DNA from: Vibrio sp. Isolate34
Lineage (GTDB): Bacteria; Pseudomonadota; Gammaproteobacteria; Enterobacterales; Vibrionaceae
Reading direction: 5' to 3'
DNA length: 64,000 nt
NCBI RefSeq assembly: GCF_022397915.1
Contig: NZ_JAKEUO010000025.1
Span: 1 to 64,000 of the forward strand
The first letter of the stretch is position 1. Every line of letters starts with the position of its first letter. Of the stretch, positions 18,445 to 26,704 are shown piece after piece. The position numbers and the translations under genes are program-made. The notes under the pieces were generated by a model. The model saw only the letters and a program-made list of their open reading frames with translations. It ran no database searches and was not told the origin of the DNA.

Positions 18445-19629
18445 ATGCTTTTACAAAGACCCAAACCACACAGTAACGAAAGCTTGGAGAGCTTCTTTAT
18501 CCGAGTTGCAAATAAAAATGGCTATGAAGATGTGAACCGTTTTCTTATGGCCACGAAACGTTACCTTCAAGATATCGACTTCTCAGGTTTCCAGACCTTC
18601 CCTACTAACATCTGCAAGATGAATCCTGCGTCAGCCAAAAGCAGTTCCAGTGCCCGAATAGCTTCACTCCTGAAGCTCGCTCAATTGACGTTTAATGAAC
18701 CGCCCGAGCTGCTTGGGTTAGCAATTAACAGAACAAATTTAAAATACTCTCCATCCACCAGTGCTGTGATACGAGGTTCTGAAGTTTTTCCTCGTAGTTT
18801 ACTTCGAACTAAATCCATCCCCTACTGCCCATTATGTTTACAACAAAATGGCTACGCCTCCTACCTTTGGCATTTTGAGGGTTACGATCACTGCCACATT
18901 CATAATACACCTTTAATTACTGCCTGTAGTTGTGGGTCTGAATTTGACTACCGAGAGTCGGGGTTGAAAGGAAATTGCAGTAATTGCAAAGAACCTATAG
19001 CCATAAAGAGTTCAGAGGTGAGTCATGAGGCAATATTCACTGTTGCAAATTGGCTCGCCGGCAATGAGTCTAAAAATCTACCTAACGTCCCCAAAAGCTA
19101 CCGTTGGGGGTTGGTTCATTGGTGGCTCCATCTTAATGACAATAAGTTCGACCATCTATTATTCACCCAATTTTTCTCGAATTGGCCTAGCTCGTTTCAT
19201 TCTATGATTGATAGCGAAATCGAATTCAACGTAGATCACGCAATTGTTGGAAGAAAAGAATTGCGGGTAAAAGATCTTATGGGGCGGATATTTTTTAGTT
19301 CCATTCGATTACCAGAGCGCAACCTGCAGCACAATATCGTCTTAGGAGAGCTTCTACGGCATATAGAGACGCATTTATGGAATAGCAACGGTCTGATCGC
19401 TAACCTACGCATGAACGCTTTAGAGGCTGCTGTATTCCTCAATTGCAGTATGGATGAGGTAGCCTCAATGGTAGAACAGCGCATCTTAAAGCCAAATCGT
19501 AAAACTAAGCCAAACATGCCTCTGGCGGTTAACGACTACTTATTTTATTTCGGCGACATCTTCTGCCTTTGGTTAGCCGAATTTCAAACTGATGAATTTA
19601 ACCGCTCTTTCTATGTGTCGAGGTGGTAA
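18445..19629 (+). CDS. tniQ: TniQ, targeting protein of the RNA-guided transposon
   Basis: 394 residues, the normal length for I-F3 TniQ. An N-terminal TniQ domain starts with LLQRPKPHSNESLESFFIR. Zinc-binding residues are C128/C131 (CPLC), C150/H153 (HCHIH), C161/C163 and C178/C181 (CSNC), followed by a helical C-terminus. As a dimer it docks on the Cas7-Cas6 end of Cascade and links it to TnsC. It is the first gene of the tniQ-cas8/5-cas7-cas6 operon and abuts cas8/5 directly. It is divergent from the sigma-54 activator gene, with a 188-bp gap between. Confidence 0.95.
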   Translation: MLLQRPKPHSNESLESFFIRVANKNGYEDVNRFLMATKRYLQDIDFSGFQTFPTNICKMNPASAKSSSSARIASLLKLAQLTFNEPPELLGLAINRTNLKYSPSTSAVIRGSEVFPRSLLRTKSIPYCPLCLQQNGYASYLWHFEGYDHCHIHNTPLITACSCGSEFDYRESGLKGNCSNCKEPIAIKSSEVSHEAIFTVANWLAGNESKNLPNVPKSYRWGLVHWWLHLNDNKFDHLLFTQFFSNWPSSFHSMIDSEIEFNVDHAIVGRKELRVKDLMGRIFFSSIRLPERNLQHNIVLGELLRHIETHLWNSNGLIANLRMNALEAAVFLNCSMDEVASMVEQRILKPNRKTKPNMPLAVNDYLFYFGDIFCLWLAEFQTDEFNRSFYVSRW

Positions 19630-21552
19630 ATGGAGAGTCTGAAAAAGTTACTACAATCAAGACCCGATGATTTGAACGTAGAATTAAAGCGAGCATTCCG
19701 CCCTCTTACTCCACATATCAATATCGATGGAAAGGAGCTTGATGCTCTCACTGTATTAGTGAACTTAACCGACAAAACAGCCGTTCAAAAAAACCTACTT
19801 GATAGGGTTAAATGCAAGCAAAAGCTTAGAGACGAAAAATGGTGGGCTCGCTGTCTAAAAACGGTTGAATACAGGCAAAGCCACAGCCTAAAATTTCCAG
19901 ACATACGCTCTGAAGGTGTTATTCGCGCGACTCCTTTGGGGCAGCTACCCGATTTTTTACTTTCATCTTCTAAGTTAGAACCACACAACTGGGCGTACAG
20001 CCATGATTCCAGCGATGTTAACAAAAGCGCTTTATTAACCAATGAATTTCGTTGGAATGGTGTAATTTCATGCCTTGGTGATTTGCTTAAAGATGTGGAA
20101 CACCCGTTGTGGCAAAAACTCAATACGCTTGGCTGCTACCAGAAAACACGTAAGGCTATCGCTAAAAAATTGGCTCAGATTTCTCAAACAACGATTAACG
20201 TCAGTCTCGCTCCAAATTACTTAACTCAACTATCTTTGCCTGATAACGACAGTTCTTATATTTCCCTCTCGCCAGTTGCTTCTCAATCGATGCAAAGTCA
20301 CTGTTATCAAGCGCTAGAAAATGAGTATCGCTATACAGCGTTAACCCGTTACAGCCGCAGTACTAACATGGGAGTATTACCTATGACATGTGGTGGTGCT
20401 TTGAAGATGTTGAAAGCTGTCCCTAACTTTTCCCTTGCACCTCATTATCAGATAAACATTGGAAAATTTTGGTTAACCTCAAGTCATATTCAATCGTTAA
20501 AACAGTACCAAAGGCATACTCGATATTTAATGCCAGAAAACAAGCGAATCGCTTACCGGAGAACAGTCAAAAACGAGATACACGAGATGGTTAAGGCTTG
20601 GTTGGCAACACAAGACAACACCATGGATGTGAGTACTCTTGTTCAACATTTAAACGATGATCTATCCCGCTTCAAATCAGCTAAGTGTTTCGCATACGAG
20701 CCGAGCATTACTAAACTCCTGCTTGGGCTCATCAAGCGTGAACTAACCGAACCTACAACCGTTTCAACTAATATTTGCCGCAGTGAAGAAAAGGATTCAT
20801 TTTTCGCTATTCCAAATATAAGAGTTTGTGGAGCAAGCGCGTTGAGTTCACCTATCACGGTAGGTCTTCCATCACTCACTGCTTTCTTGGGGTTTACTCA
20901 CGCGTTTGAACGTAACTTAAATGAGTCTTTTCCTACGCTCGCAATTGATTCGTTTGCCATCTGCGTCCATCAACTACACGTTGAAAAACGCGGTTTAACA
21001 AAAGAATATATACAAAAAGCAAACCACACCATATCGCCACCCGCTACACACGATGACTGGCAGTGTGATTTGGTCTTTAGTTTGGTGATTAAGTTTAATC
21101 GTAGCTTGAACGTTGATGAAAATACTATTGTTCGAGCTCTGCCGAAACGGTTTGCCAGAGGTTCCGCTAAAATAGCCATTGCAGATTTCAAATACATCCG
21201 GTCATTTTCAACGTTAGAAAAGACGATTCAATCCTTTCCTCAGAAAACCGGCAAATGGCTATCGATGCATACTGAACCTATCGAAAACATGAGTGATATT
21301 TTATCGGAAGTTAAAGAGAACCGAAAATTAACCCCAAGCTGTGTTGGGTATCATTTTCTTGAAGAGCCGACCGACAAACCTAACTCTCTTCGAGGTTATA
21401 AACATGCTTTTTCTGAGTGCATCATTGGTCTGATTGAGCCAATCACTTTTGATCAAAACACCGACATAAATACTATTTTGTGGCATCACAAGTGCTATCA
21501 AAACTACCTTTCTGTGCAGCCAAGGAGTACCTATCATGGAACTACCGACTAA
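19630..21552 (+). CDS. cas8: Cas8/Cas5 fusion of type I-F3 Cascade
   Basis: 640 residues, matching the natural Cas8-Cas5 fusion of I-F3 systems. By family knowledge it recognises the PAM and holds the crRNA 5' handle. I assign it from its position between tniQ and cas7, its size and its general similarity. Individual catalytic residues cannot be named, as it has none. The start ATG follows the tniQ stop immediately, and its end overlaps cas7 by 17 bp. No Cas2/3 nuclease is encoded anywhere in the element, so binding leads to transposition rather than cleavage. Confidence 0.9.
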   Translation: MESLKKLLQSRPDDLNVELKRAFRPLTPHINIDGKELDALTVLVNLTDKTAVQKNLLDRVKCKQKLRDEKWWARCLKTVEYRQSHSLKFPDIRSEGVIRATPLGQLPDFLLSSSKLEPHNWAYSHDSSDVNKSALLTNEFRWNGVISCLGDLLKDVEHPLWQKLNTLGCYQKTRKAIAKKLAQISQTTINVSLAPNYLTQLSLPDNDSSYISLSPVASQSMQSHCYQALENEYRYTALTRYSRSTNMGVLPMTCGGALKMLKAVPNFSLAPHYQINIGKFWLTSSHIQSLKQYQRHTRYLMPENKRIAYRRTVKNEIHEMVKAWLATQDNTMDVSTLVQHLNDDLSRFKSAKCFAYEPSITKLLLGLIKRELTEPTTVSTNICRSEEKDSFFAIPNIRVCGASALSSPITVGLPSLTAFLGFTHAFERNLNESFPTLAIDSFAICVHQLHVEKRGLTKEYIQKANHTISPPATHDDWQCDLVFSLVIKFNRSLNVDENTIVRALPKRFARGSAKIAIADFKYIRSFSTLEKTIQSFPQKTGKWLSMHTEPIENMSDILSEVKENRKLTPSCVGYHFLEEPTDKPNSLRGYKHAFSECIIGLIEPITFDQNTDINTILWHHKCYQNYLSVQPRSTYHGTTD

Positions 21553-22588
21553 CCTAGCCTATGAACGTTCAATCGATCCTTCTGATGTGTGCTTTCTAGT
21601 TGTGTGGCCAGATGGGCGAAAGACCCCCTTAACCTACACTTCTCGTACTGTACTAGGACAAATGGAAACCGCAGCCTTAGCTTATGAGCCGTCGGGGCGG
21701 AGCAAAGAGAGTGCAACCGCTGAAAAACTGGCTCAAGGTAACCCACATCAAGTCGATTTTTGTCATGCCCCTTTCGGTGCGAGCCACATTGAATGCTACT
21801 TTTCGGTCTCTTTTTCTTCTGAGCTACGCAAACCTTACAAGTGTAATTCGTCTACGGTTAAACACACACTAATGCAACTAATCAAAGCGTATGAAGAAAA
21901 TATTGGTTGGAATGAATTGGTTTCTCGATATCTAGTCAATATATGTAATGGCTCATGGCTGTGGAAAAATACTAAAAAAGCCTATTGCTGGGATATAGAG
22001 TTAACCCCTTGGCCCTGGGCGGGAGGTGCTGTCAAATTTCAAGACATAAAGGCTAACTACCTAGAAAGAAATGACTTTGAGAACCATAAAGATTGGGAAG
22101 CTATTGCTCAAATGACCAGAAATGCTTTTTCTCACTCTAATGGTTTGGCCATATTTGAAGTGAAAGCCACCTTGCGGCTACCAACCAATAAACAGATTTT
22201 CCCGAGCCAAGCATTCACCGAAAATGAAAGTAACAACACTAAGAAACAAAGCAAGGGACGAATTTTTCAAAGCACAACGGTTGACGGTGAACGGAGCCCA
22301 ATATTGGGTATTTATAAAACCGGCGCCGCCATAGCGACCATAGATGACTGGTACCCCGATGCAACTGAGGCACTACGTGTCGGTCGGTTTGGGGTTCATA
22401 AAGAAGATCTCACTTGCTACCGTCACCCTTCTACGCAAAAAGATTTCTTTTCTATCCTTAAGCAAACAGAGTCTTATATTGAAGCACTCACGTCTTCAGA
22501 TAAACCAAATCAAGAGACCATAAACGACCTGCATTTTTTGGTCGCAAACATCATCAAGGGTGGAATGTTCCAACATAAGGGGGATTAA
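21536..22588 (+). CDS. cas7: Cas7 backbone subunit of type I-F3 Cascade
   Basis: 350 residues, the usual length of Cas7f (Csy3-like). Recognisable stretches include ELPTNLAYERSIDPSD at the N-terminus, and QVDFCHAPFGASHIECYFSV near residue 75. Six copies would line the guide and flip out every sixth base, which bears on the mismatch pattern of the guaC guide. Overlaps cas8/5 by 17 bp and is followed by cas6 after 2 bp. Confidence 0.93.
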   Translation: MELPTNLAYERSIDPSDVCFLVVWPDGRKTPLTYTSRTVLGQMETAALAYEPSGRSKESATAEKLAQGNPHQVDFCHAPFGASHIECYFSVSFSSELRKPYKCNSSTVKHTLMQLIKAYEENIGWNELVSRYLVNICNGSWLWKNTKKAYCWDIELTPWPWAGGAVKFQDIKANYLERNDFENHKDWEAIAQMTRNAFSHSNGLAIFEVKATLRLPTNKQIFPSQAFTENESNNTKKQSKGRIFQSTTVDGERSPILGIYKTGAAIATIDDWYPDATEALRVGRFGVHKEDLTCYRHPSTQKDFFSILKQTESYIEALTSSDKPNQETINDLHFLVANIIKGGMFQHKGD

Positions 22589-22590
22589 GT

Positions 22591-23190
22591 ATGAAGTGGT
22601 ACTACAAAACGGTCACTTTTCTGCCAGCGCGTTGTAACAATGAATCATTAGCCGCTAAGTGCCTTCGGATTCTTCATGGCTTTAACTATGAGTATGAAAC
22701 AAGAAATATTGGCGTTTCATTTCCTCTTTGGAGTGACGATACCATTGGAAATAAAATTTCTTTTGTGAGCACAAATAAAATCGAACTCGATTTGCTACTC
22801 AAACAGCACTACTTCACCCAAATGAAAGATCTGCACTATTTTGATATATCAAATACAAAGGTTGTCCCTGACGGCTGCGAGTATGTTTCATTTAAGCGTT
22901 GCCAGTCGATAGACAAAGCAACACCTGCAGGACAAGCTAGAAAGGCGAAAAGATTAAAAAAACGTGCGGGGGAAAGAGGTGAGGAGTTTGACTTACCTTC
23001 ATTCAAACAACAAGAGGTTGTTGCACTCCACCACTACCACTCGCTTGAGGAAGACAGTAAAAGTCGTGGCGGTAGTTTTCGACTCAATATAAGAATATTC
23101 AAAGAAGCTCGCTTAGACGGCGATGCACTATTTAGCAGCTATGGCCTTGCGAATACTGAAAACACATCTCAACCCGTACCCCTAATTTGA
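22591..23190 (+). CDS. cas6: Cas6f CRISPR RNA endoribonuclease
   Basis: 199 residues. His29 (in RILHGF) corresponds to the catalytic His29 of Csy4/Cas6f. A basic helix, ARKAKRLKKRAGER (about 111-124), would bind the repeat hairpin, and FSSYGL near the C-terminus is the family's final motif. It cuts the repeat RNAs and stays on the crRNA 3' stem. It must handle both the canonical repeats and the diverged repeats of the homing guide downstream. Last gene of the tniQ-cas operon. Confidence 0.95.
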   Translation: MKWYYKTVTFLPARCNNESLAAKCLRILHGFNYEYETRNIGVSFPLWSDDTIGNKISFVSTNKIELDLLLKQHYFTQMKDLHYFDISNTKVVPDGCEYVSFKRCQSIDKATPAGQARKAKRLKKRAGERGEEFDLPSFKQQEVVALHHYHSLEEDSKSRGGSFRLNIRIFKEARLDGDALFSSYGLANTENTSQPVPLI

Positions 23191-23318
23191 CCCTATTTTT
23201 ATCGACACTTTTAAGTCATTGAATTATAGAAACTTTATCACAGTGAGAAAAATAGGGTTAATTGACACTAAATCTATTAACTGATTGATAAATATATACT
23301 ATTATTTAATTAGTAACA
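23190..23318 (+). promoter_or_regulatory. Leader of the canonical CRISPR array
   Basis: An AT-rich leader of about 128 bp between cas6 and the first repeat. It holds a perfect 11-bp inverted repeat ACCCTATTTTT (23190-23200) / AAAAATAGGGT (23248-23258). A TTGACA at 23262-23267 is followed 18 bp later by TGATAA, a possible promoter for the array. Confidence 0.55.
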
Positions 23319-23406
23319 GTGAACTGCCGAATAGGTAGCTGATAATATCTGCTATATGACGGTCGCAGTCTGCAGGGAGTGAACTGCCGAATAGGTAGGA
23401 GACAAT
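23319..23406 (+). CRISPR. Canonical I-F3 CRISPR array: two repeats, one spacer
   Basis: Two 28-bp repeats (23319-23346 and 23379-23406) share the first 20 bases GTGAACTGCCGAATAGGTAG and differ in the last eight, as is usual for the terminal repeat. The stem CTGCC/GGTAG is the Cas6f hairpin. One 32-bp spacer (23347-23378) separates them. Its target is not recognisable in this window. There are no adaptation genes, as expected for I-F3. Confidence 0.93.
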
Positions 23407-23435
23407 TCAATATCAATTGCTGTTGCTTCAAATCT

Positions 23436-23457
23436 CAAACCACTACCTTGTGGTTTG
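23436..23457 (+). terminator. Hairpin after the canonical array, terminator-like
   Basis: A perfect 8-bp stem CAAACCAC/GTGGTTTG with loop TACCTT is followed by a short T-rich tail. It stands between the last canonical repeat and the promoter of the homing guide, and would insulate the two transcripts. Confidence 0.45.
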
Positions 23458-23487
23458 CTTTAGAAATTAATGAGGACTATAATCCTC
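23455..23487 (+). promoter_or_regulatory. Promoter of the homing guide with embedded Xre operator
   Basis: TTGCTT (23455-23460), 17 bp, then TATAAT (23478-23483) form a good sigma-70 promoter with a start near 23490, just before the hairpin of the first atypical repeat. The -10 box lies inside the imperfect palindrome GAGGACTATAATCCTC (23472-23487), whose core GGAYTATAATCC recurs upstream of xre at 23847-23860. Repression by Xre is inferred from this and from known guaC-type elements. Confidence 0.75.
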
Positions 23488-23573
23488 AACACTACTGTAA
23501 AGTAGTTGATAACAAACGGACCACTTTCATTCGCGTTCAATAACAGTTTACTGCTGAATAAGTAGATACTTTA
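23486..23573 (+). CRISPR. Atypical repeat-spacer-repeat unit: guaC homing guide RNA
   Basis: Two diverged 28-bp repeats flank a 32-bp spacer (23514-23545). The first repeat (23486-23513) keeps the 3' half and has the stem CTACT/AGTAG. The second (23546-23573) keeps the shared ACTG(C)YGAATARGTAG part. The spacer matches the 3' end of guaC at 30733-30764 with 26 of 32 identities and a CC PAM. Mismatches are at positions 3, 6, 9, 18, 24 and 28; the first five are synonymous wobble positions. Diverged repeats are known to favour private use by the transposon's Cascade. Confidence 0.92.
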
Positions 23574-23587
23574 GGGCGACGCTGGTT

Positions 23588-23794
23588 TTATGGTAATAGC
23601 TCTCTCACATCACACTCAAGCACTTGTGCCAGCTGATAGGCTTTTTCGAGTGTGATGTTCACTTCGCCTCTCTCGATTCTACCAACATAGCTTCGATCAA
23701 TATCAGCTAACAGAGCCAATTTGTCTTGAGAAATAGATTTATCTCTACGCATCCCACGTAAATTAGCACCAAACCGTTTTGCTAAGTCTTTCAT
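23588..23794 (-). CDS. xre: Xre-family repressor of the guide RNA
   Basis: 68 residues, a single helix-turn-helix of the Cro/CI type: LRGMRRDKSISQDKLALLADIDR is the helix 1-3 region (about 12-34), followed by the conserved GRIERGEVNITL. Its 3' end points at the guide RNA unit, only 14 bp away. Small Xre genes at this position are typical of guaC-homing I-F3 elements and repress the atypical guide. The shared palindrome at the guide promoter and in its own upstream region supports this, and suggests autoregulation. Confidence 0.9.
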   Translation of the reverse strand: MKDLAKRFGANLRGMRRDKSISQDKLALLADIDRSYVGRIERGEVNITLEKAYQLAQVLECDVRELLP

Positions 23795-23828
23795 TTAAAA
23801 CGACTCTAAAAAACAAAACTATCGCCTC

Positions 23829-23860
23829 TTGATGCATTTATTACCACGGATTATAATCCG
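23829..23860 (+). promoter_or_regulatory. Promoter of the winged-helix/helicase operon with Xre operator
   Basis: TTGATG (23829-23834), 17 bp, TATAAT (23852-23857), start near 23864. The -10 lies within the perfect 14-bp palindrome CGGATTATAATCCG (23847-23860), the same core as at the guide promoter. Because the palindrome also contains TATAAT on the minus strand, it could serve the xre promoter as well. Confidence 0.65.
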
Positions 23861-23887
23861 CAATTTACTCTTTAACTGGTTAACTCA

Positions 23888-24436
23888 ATGCGTAAGCAAC
23901 ACCGAATAGATAACAACATTTACCAATATATATCCCAACCTGAAGTCACTGATTTTACAGTCGTTGGAGTGAGAGATTGGGTACTCGAATGCTCTAGCAT
24001 GTATGGTAATAAAAATAACGCACGTTTATTCGTTGCTAGACAATTGGATGCATTGGAAAAAGCAGGTTTGATCGTATGCAAAGGAGCAGGCAGAAAGAAG
24101 GCATTCTTTAGATCTGAACGTTTCTTTGAAGCAAAGTTTAAATCTGTAGCTAAACAAAAAAGAAACCAGAAGATAAACGAATCACCTTTTCCACCGCAAA
24201 CGTCTATTTTCATAGAGCTGCAACATGAAAAAGCTGGCATTGAGGCTGAACTAGCCATCACATTAGCTGAAGTGGACGAATACAAAGCTCTTATGGCTCG
24301 CTCAAGTGATCTTAACAAACTACTAAAAAAATCATATTTAGAAGCGACTCAAAAGTCAGCGGCTCTAATGGCTAAACTCAATGTTTGGACTCGCACAATG
24401 AAATTAATTCGACTTGATGAGTCAACTCTATGCTAA
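23888..24436 (+). CDS. Winged-helix protein with coiled coil, unknown function
   Basis: 182 residues. The first 80 look like a winged helix-turn-helix: a recognition segment RLFVARQLDALEKAGLIVCK followed by a wing GAGRKKAFFRS. Residues 105-165 form a predicted helical, coiled-coil-like region (LQHEKAGIEAELAITLAEV, NKLLKKSYLEA). I do not recognise a named family. It is transcribed divergently from xre and overlaps the helicase gene by 7 bp, so the two proteins probably act together. Confidence 0.65.
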   Translation: MRKQHRIDNNIYQYISQPEVTDFTVVGVRDWVLECSSMYGNKNNARLFVARQLDALEKAGLIVCKGAGRKKAFFRSERFFEAKFKSVAKQKRNQKINESPFPPQTSIFIELQHEKAGIEAELAITLAEVDEYKALMARSSDLNKLLKKSYLEATQKSAALMAKLNVWTRTMKLIRLDESTLC

Positions 24437-25827
24437 GAGTGTGGCAAAAAGAGTGTATCGCACTAGCACTTACTCATTATCAAAATGAGAAGCGTCATTT
24501 CTTAGTACAAGCGACTCCAGGCGCAGGCAAAACCATAATGGCCGCAAATTTAGCAAAACAGATGTTCGACAAAGAGCTGATTGACTTTGTTATTTGCTTT
24601 TCTCCTTCAAGAGTTGTATCAAGCAGTATATCTGATTGCTTCTCGTCAGTACTAGGAACTGCTTTTGACGGAAGGTTAGGGACACAGGGTTGCTCAATGA
24701 CCTATCAATCCCTTAGACATATTGATGCCCAGTTTTGGTCAACGCTATCTAGGTATAGAGTTCTATGTATCTTTGATGAAATACATCACTGTGCAGGAGA
24801 TAAAGAAACTAACACCAATTCCTGGGGGCACCATATACTCAATGAGGTACAGAAAGCATCAACCTATACTCTTGCTCTTACAGGGACACCTTGGCGTTCA
24901 AATTTAACGCCAGTAGTACTCTCTTCATATACAGGTCCTGAGGGGAATATTGTTTGTGACTATCAATATTCATTAGCTCAAGCAGTCAAAGATGGCGTGT
25001 GCCGAAGACCAACCATTGTTCTCATAGATTGCGAAAACTCAACAATTAAAGCTAACAACCATATTGAATCATTTAATTCACTGCATGAGTTGATCACAGA
25101 TGGAAATATCAATTACTCAGCAATATTACATAATGAATTAGCATTAATTCACATCTTAGAAAGGGCTATATCTCGCTTAAAACTAATCCGCACTGAGTCA
25201 CCTTCTGCCGGAGGCTTAATTGTCGCATCTACGATTAATCATGCAAAAAAAATAGCATCACTACTTGAAGACACATTCAATCAAACAACCTGTACGGTGA
25301 CGTACAAAGAAGATGGCTCGCATGCACGTATTAACCAGTTCAAATCGTGCAATACTGAATGGATTGTTAGTGTAGGCATGGTAAGTGAAGGAACCGACAT
25401 TCCTAGGCTCCAGGTTTGCTGTCACCTTAGCAATATAAAAACTAAACTCTATTTTCGACAAATCTTGGGCCGAATATTGCGCTCAACTTCAAGCCAAAAT
25501 CAAGAAGCGTGGTTCTATACTTTTGCAGAACCTAACCTCATTGATTTTACTGAAGAAATTGAAAAAGACATCCCCAATAGCTGCCTGGTTCTTAAAGAGG
25601 AATCAGAGATATTAGACACACACCTAAATTCGAGTGAGTTAGGTTTAGAAGCGGCAATTACCGTTCAAAAAGACCATCAAATATCAATAAGTTTTAAAGA
25701 CGATATAAGCTCTAAGTCACCATTCAACAGTAGCAATGTCCCTCCAGACAACGAAGAATTATCTTTGCAAGACTTCAACCAGAGAGTCATTGAAGCCTTT
25801 CACTATGACCGCCAATCTAGCATTTAG
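24430..25827 (+). CDS. SF2 DEAD/DEAH-type helicase, compact
   Basis: 465 residues, containing just the two RecA-like lobes. Motif I QATPGAGKT at about 27-35, motif II FDEIHHC near 116, motif III LTGTPWRS near 153, motif V VSEGTDIP near 318 and motif VI RQILGRILRS near 340. It resembles the motor part of type III/UvrB-like helicases without a nuclease. It is coupled to the upstream winged-helix gene and probably under Xre control. It may be a defence module or an accessory to transposition; nothing in the sequence decides this. Confidence 0.85.
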   Translation: MLRVWQKECIALALTHYQNEKRHFLVQATPGAGKTIMAANLAKQMFDKELIDFVICFSPSRVVSSSISDCFSSVLGTAFDGRLGTQGCSMTYQSLRHIDAQFWSTLSRYRVLCIFDEIHHCAGDKETNTNSWGHHILNEVQKASTYTLALTGTPWRSNLTPVVLSSYTGPEGNIVCDYQYSLAQAVKDGVCRRPTIVLIDCENSTIKANNHIESFNSLHELITDGNINYSAILHNELALIHILERAISRLKLIRTESPSAGGLIVASTINHAKKIASLLEDTFNQTTCTVTYKEDGSHARINQFKSCNTEWIVSVGMVSEGTDIPRLQVCCHLSNIKTKLYFRQILGRILRSTSSQNQEAWFYTFAEPNLIDFTEEIEKDIPNSCLVLKEESEILDTHLNSSELGLEAAITVQKDHQISISFKDDISSKSPFNSSNVPPDNEELSLQDFNQRVIEAFHYDRQSSI

Positions 25828-25871
25828 TATCGATAAAACAAATCGGAAGCAAAATCCCAGATACGTTTGCG

Positions 25872-26099
25872 GTGCTAGAATGTACAAAGCTGCGTCAATA
25901 TCAATCAGCTGGCGATACAGTTGCAATGAATGCAGATAGGTATGTTAATGGTACTCAAACGGTCCAGCATTATGCAGACGAGCTTGATGTGGCGATTACA
26001 AGATCCCTAGCAATTTCTGTGGATATTGAACAATACAGAGTAAAAGGAACTGTGCATTTCTCTGTGCACCTAACGATGGTTGCCAAAAGACAAAATTAG
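25872..26099 (+). CDS. Small hypothetical protein
   Basis: 75 residues from a GTG start. No clear ribosome site is visible, and the reading frame stays open upstream towards the end of the helicase gene. The product is hydrophilic with alternating beta-like segments near the C-terminus (LAISVDIEQYRVKGTVHFSV). No family recognised. Same strand as, and 44 bp after, the helicase. Confidence 0.4.
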   Translation: MLECTKLRQYQSAGDTVAMNADRYVNGTQTVQHYADELDVAITRSLAISVDIEQYRVKGTVHFSVHLTMVAKRQN

Positions 26100-26155
26100 T
26101 TCATTTACAATAAAGATTGATCTGTTTTCAGGTCACACTGAACAAGAGAAACGGT

Positions 26156-26704
26156 ATGAGTAACATAATTATGGCAACTTTCGATGGTAATGCCAATGAT
26201 TGTATAAGCGGTATCATGGCTAAAATTGTGGCACTTCATCTGGCAGATTCGGAGTATAAAAATAACGAATTTTATCTATCAGATGAAAACTTTGAATTAG
26301 CGAATATTGTTATTGGTCAACTATATGATCAAACCCAAAAGCTACGGGAGGTTTACCGTGAGATAAAGCGATCAGCGCATGTCGATAGCTACTTTGACAA
26401 CTCAACAATCGATGAGCTATTTGTTGCTAATAGTTGTATCCGAGAGTTTGAAATGATTCTCAATGCAAAGTATTACGCCATGAGTTGTAGCGTTATCGTT
26501 TCAGGGCCGTCAGTGATGCAAATAATGAAACAGGTTCGTATGTCAGCAGCTAAGTTACGGAGAGCTATTGGTGATCTTATATCTGTCGAACGCCAACTTC
26601 GAGTAGCTTCAACGAACAAATATGAAAGCAGCTTTGAGATGACTAGTGATAAAGTCACCAAGCTCAAATTGGCAACAGAAGCGGCGATCACCAGTTATAG
26701 TTGA
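26156..26704 (+). CDS. Hypothetical helical protein
   Basis: 182 residues from ATG 26156. The frame is open 13 codons further upstream, but the ATG is the first good start. Largely alpha-helical and hydrophilic, with no signal peptide or membrane segment. Family not recognised. Last plus-strand gene of the cargo next to tnsC. It may belong with the winged-helix/helicase genes. Confidence 0.6.
   Translation: MSNIIMATFDGNANDCISGIMAKIVALHLADSEYKNNEFYLSDENFELANIVIGQLYDQTQKLREVYREIKRSAHVDSYFDNSTIDELFVANSCIREFEMILNAKYYAMSCSVIVSGPSVMQIMKQVRMSAAKLRRAIGDLISVERQLRVASTNKYESSFEMTSDKVTKLKLATEAAITSYS

Noticed and set aside
18445..23190. A full interference-type I-F CRISPR-Cas system
   Set aside because: cas1 and cas2/3 are absent, cas8 and cas5 are fused, and tniQ heads the operon, so this is the transposon-associated I-F3 form.
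23407..23438. Possible second spacer of the canonical array
   Set aside because: The bases after it form an 8-bp hairpin (CAAACCAC/GTGGTTTG) with no resemblance to the repeat, so the repeat at 23379-23406 is treated as terminal.
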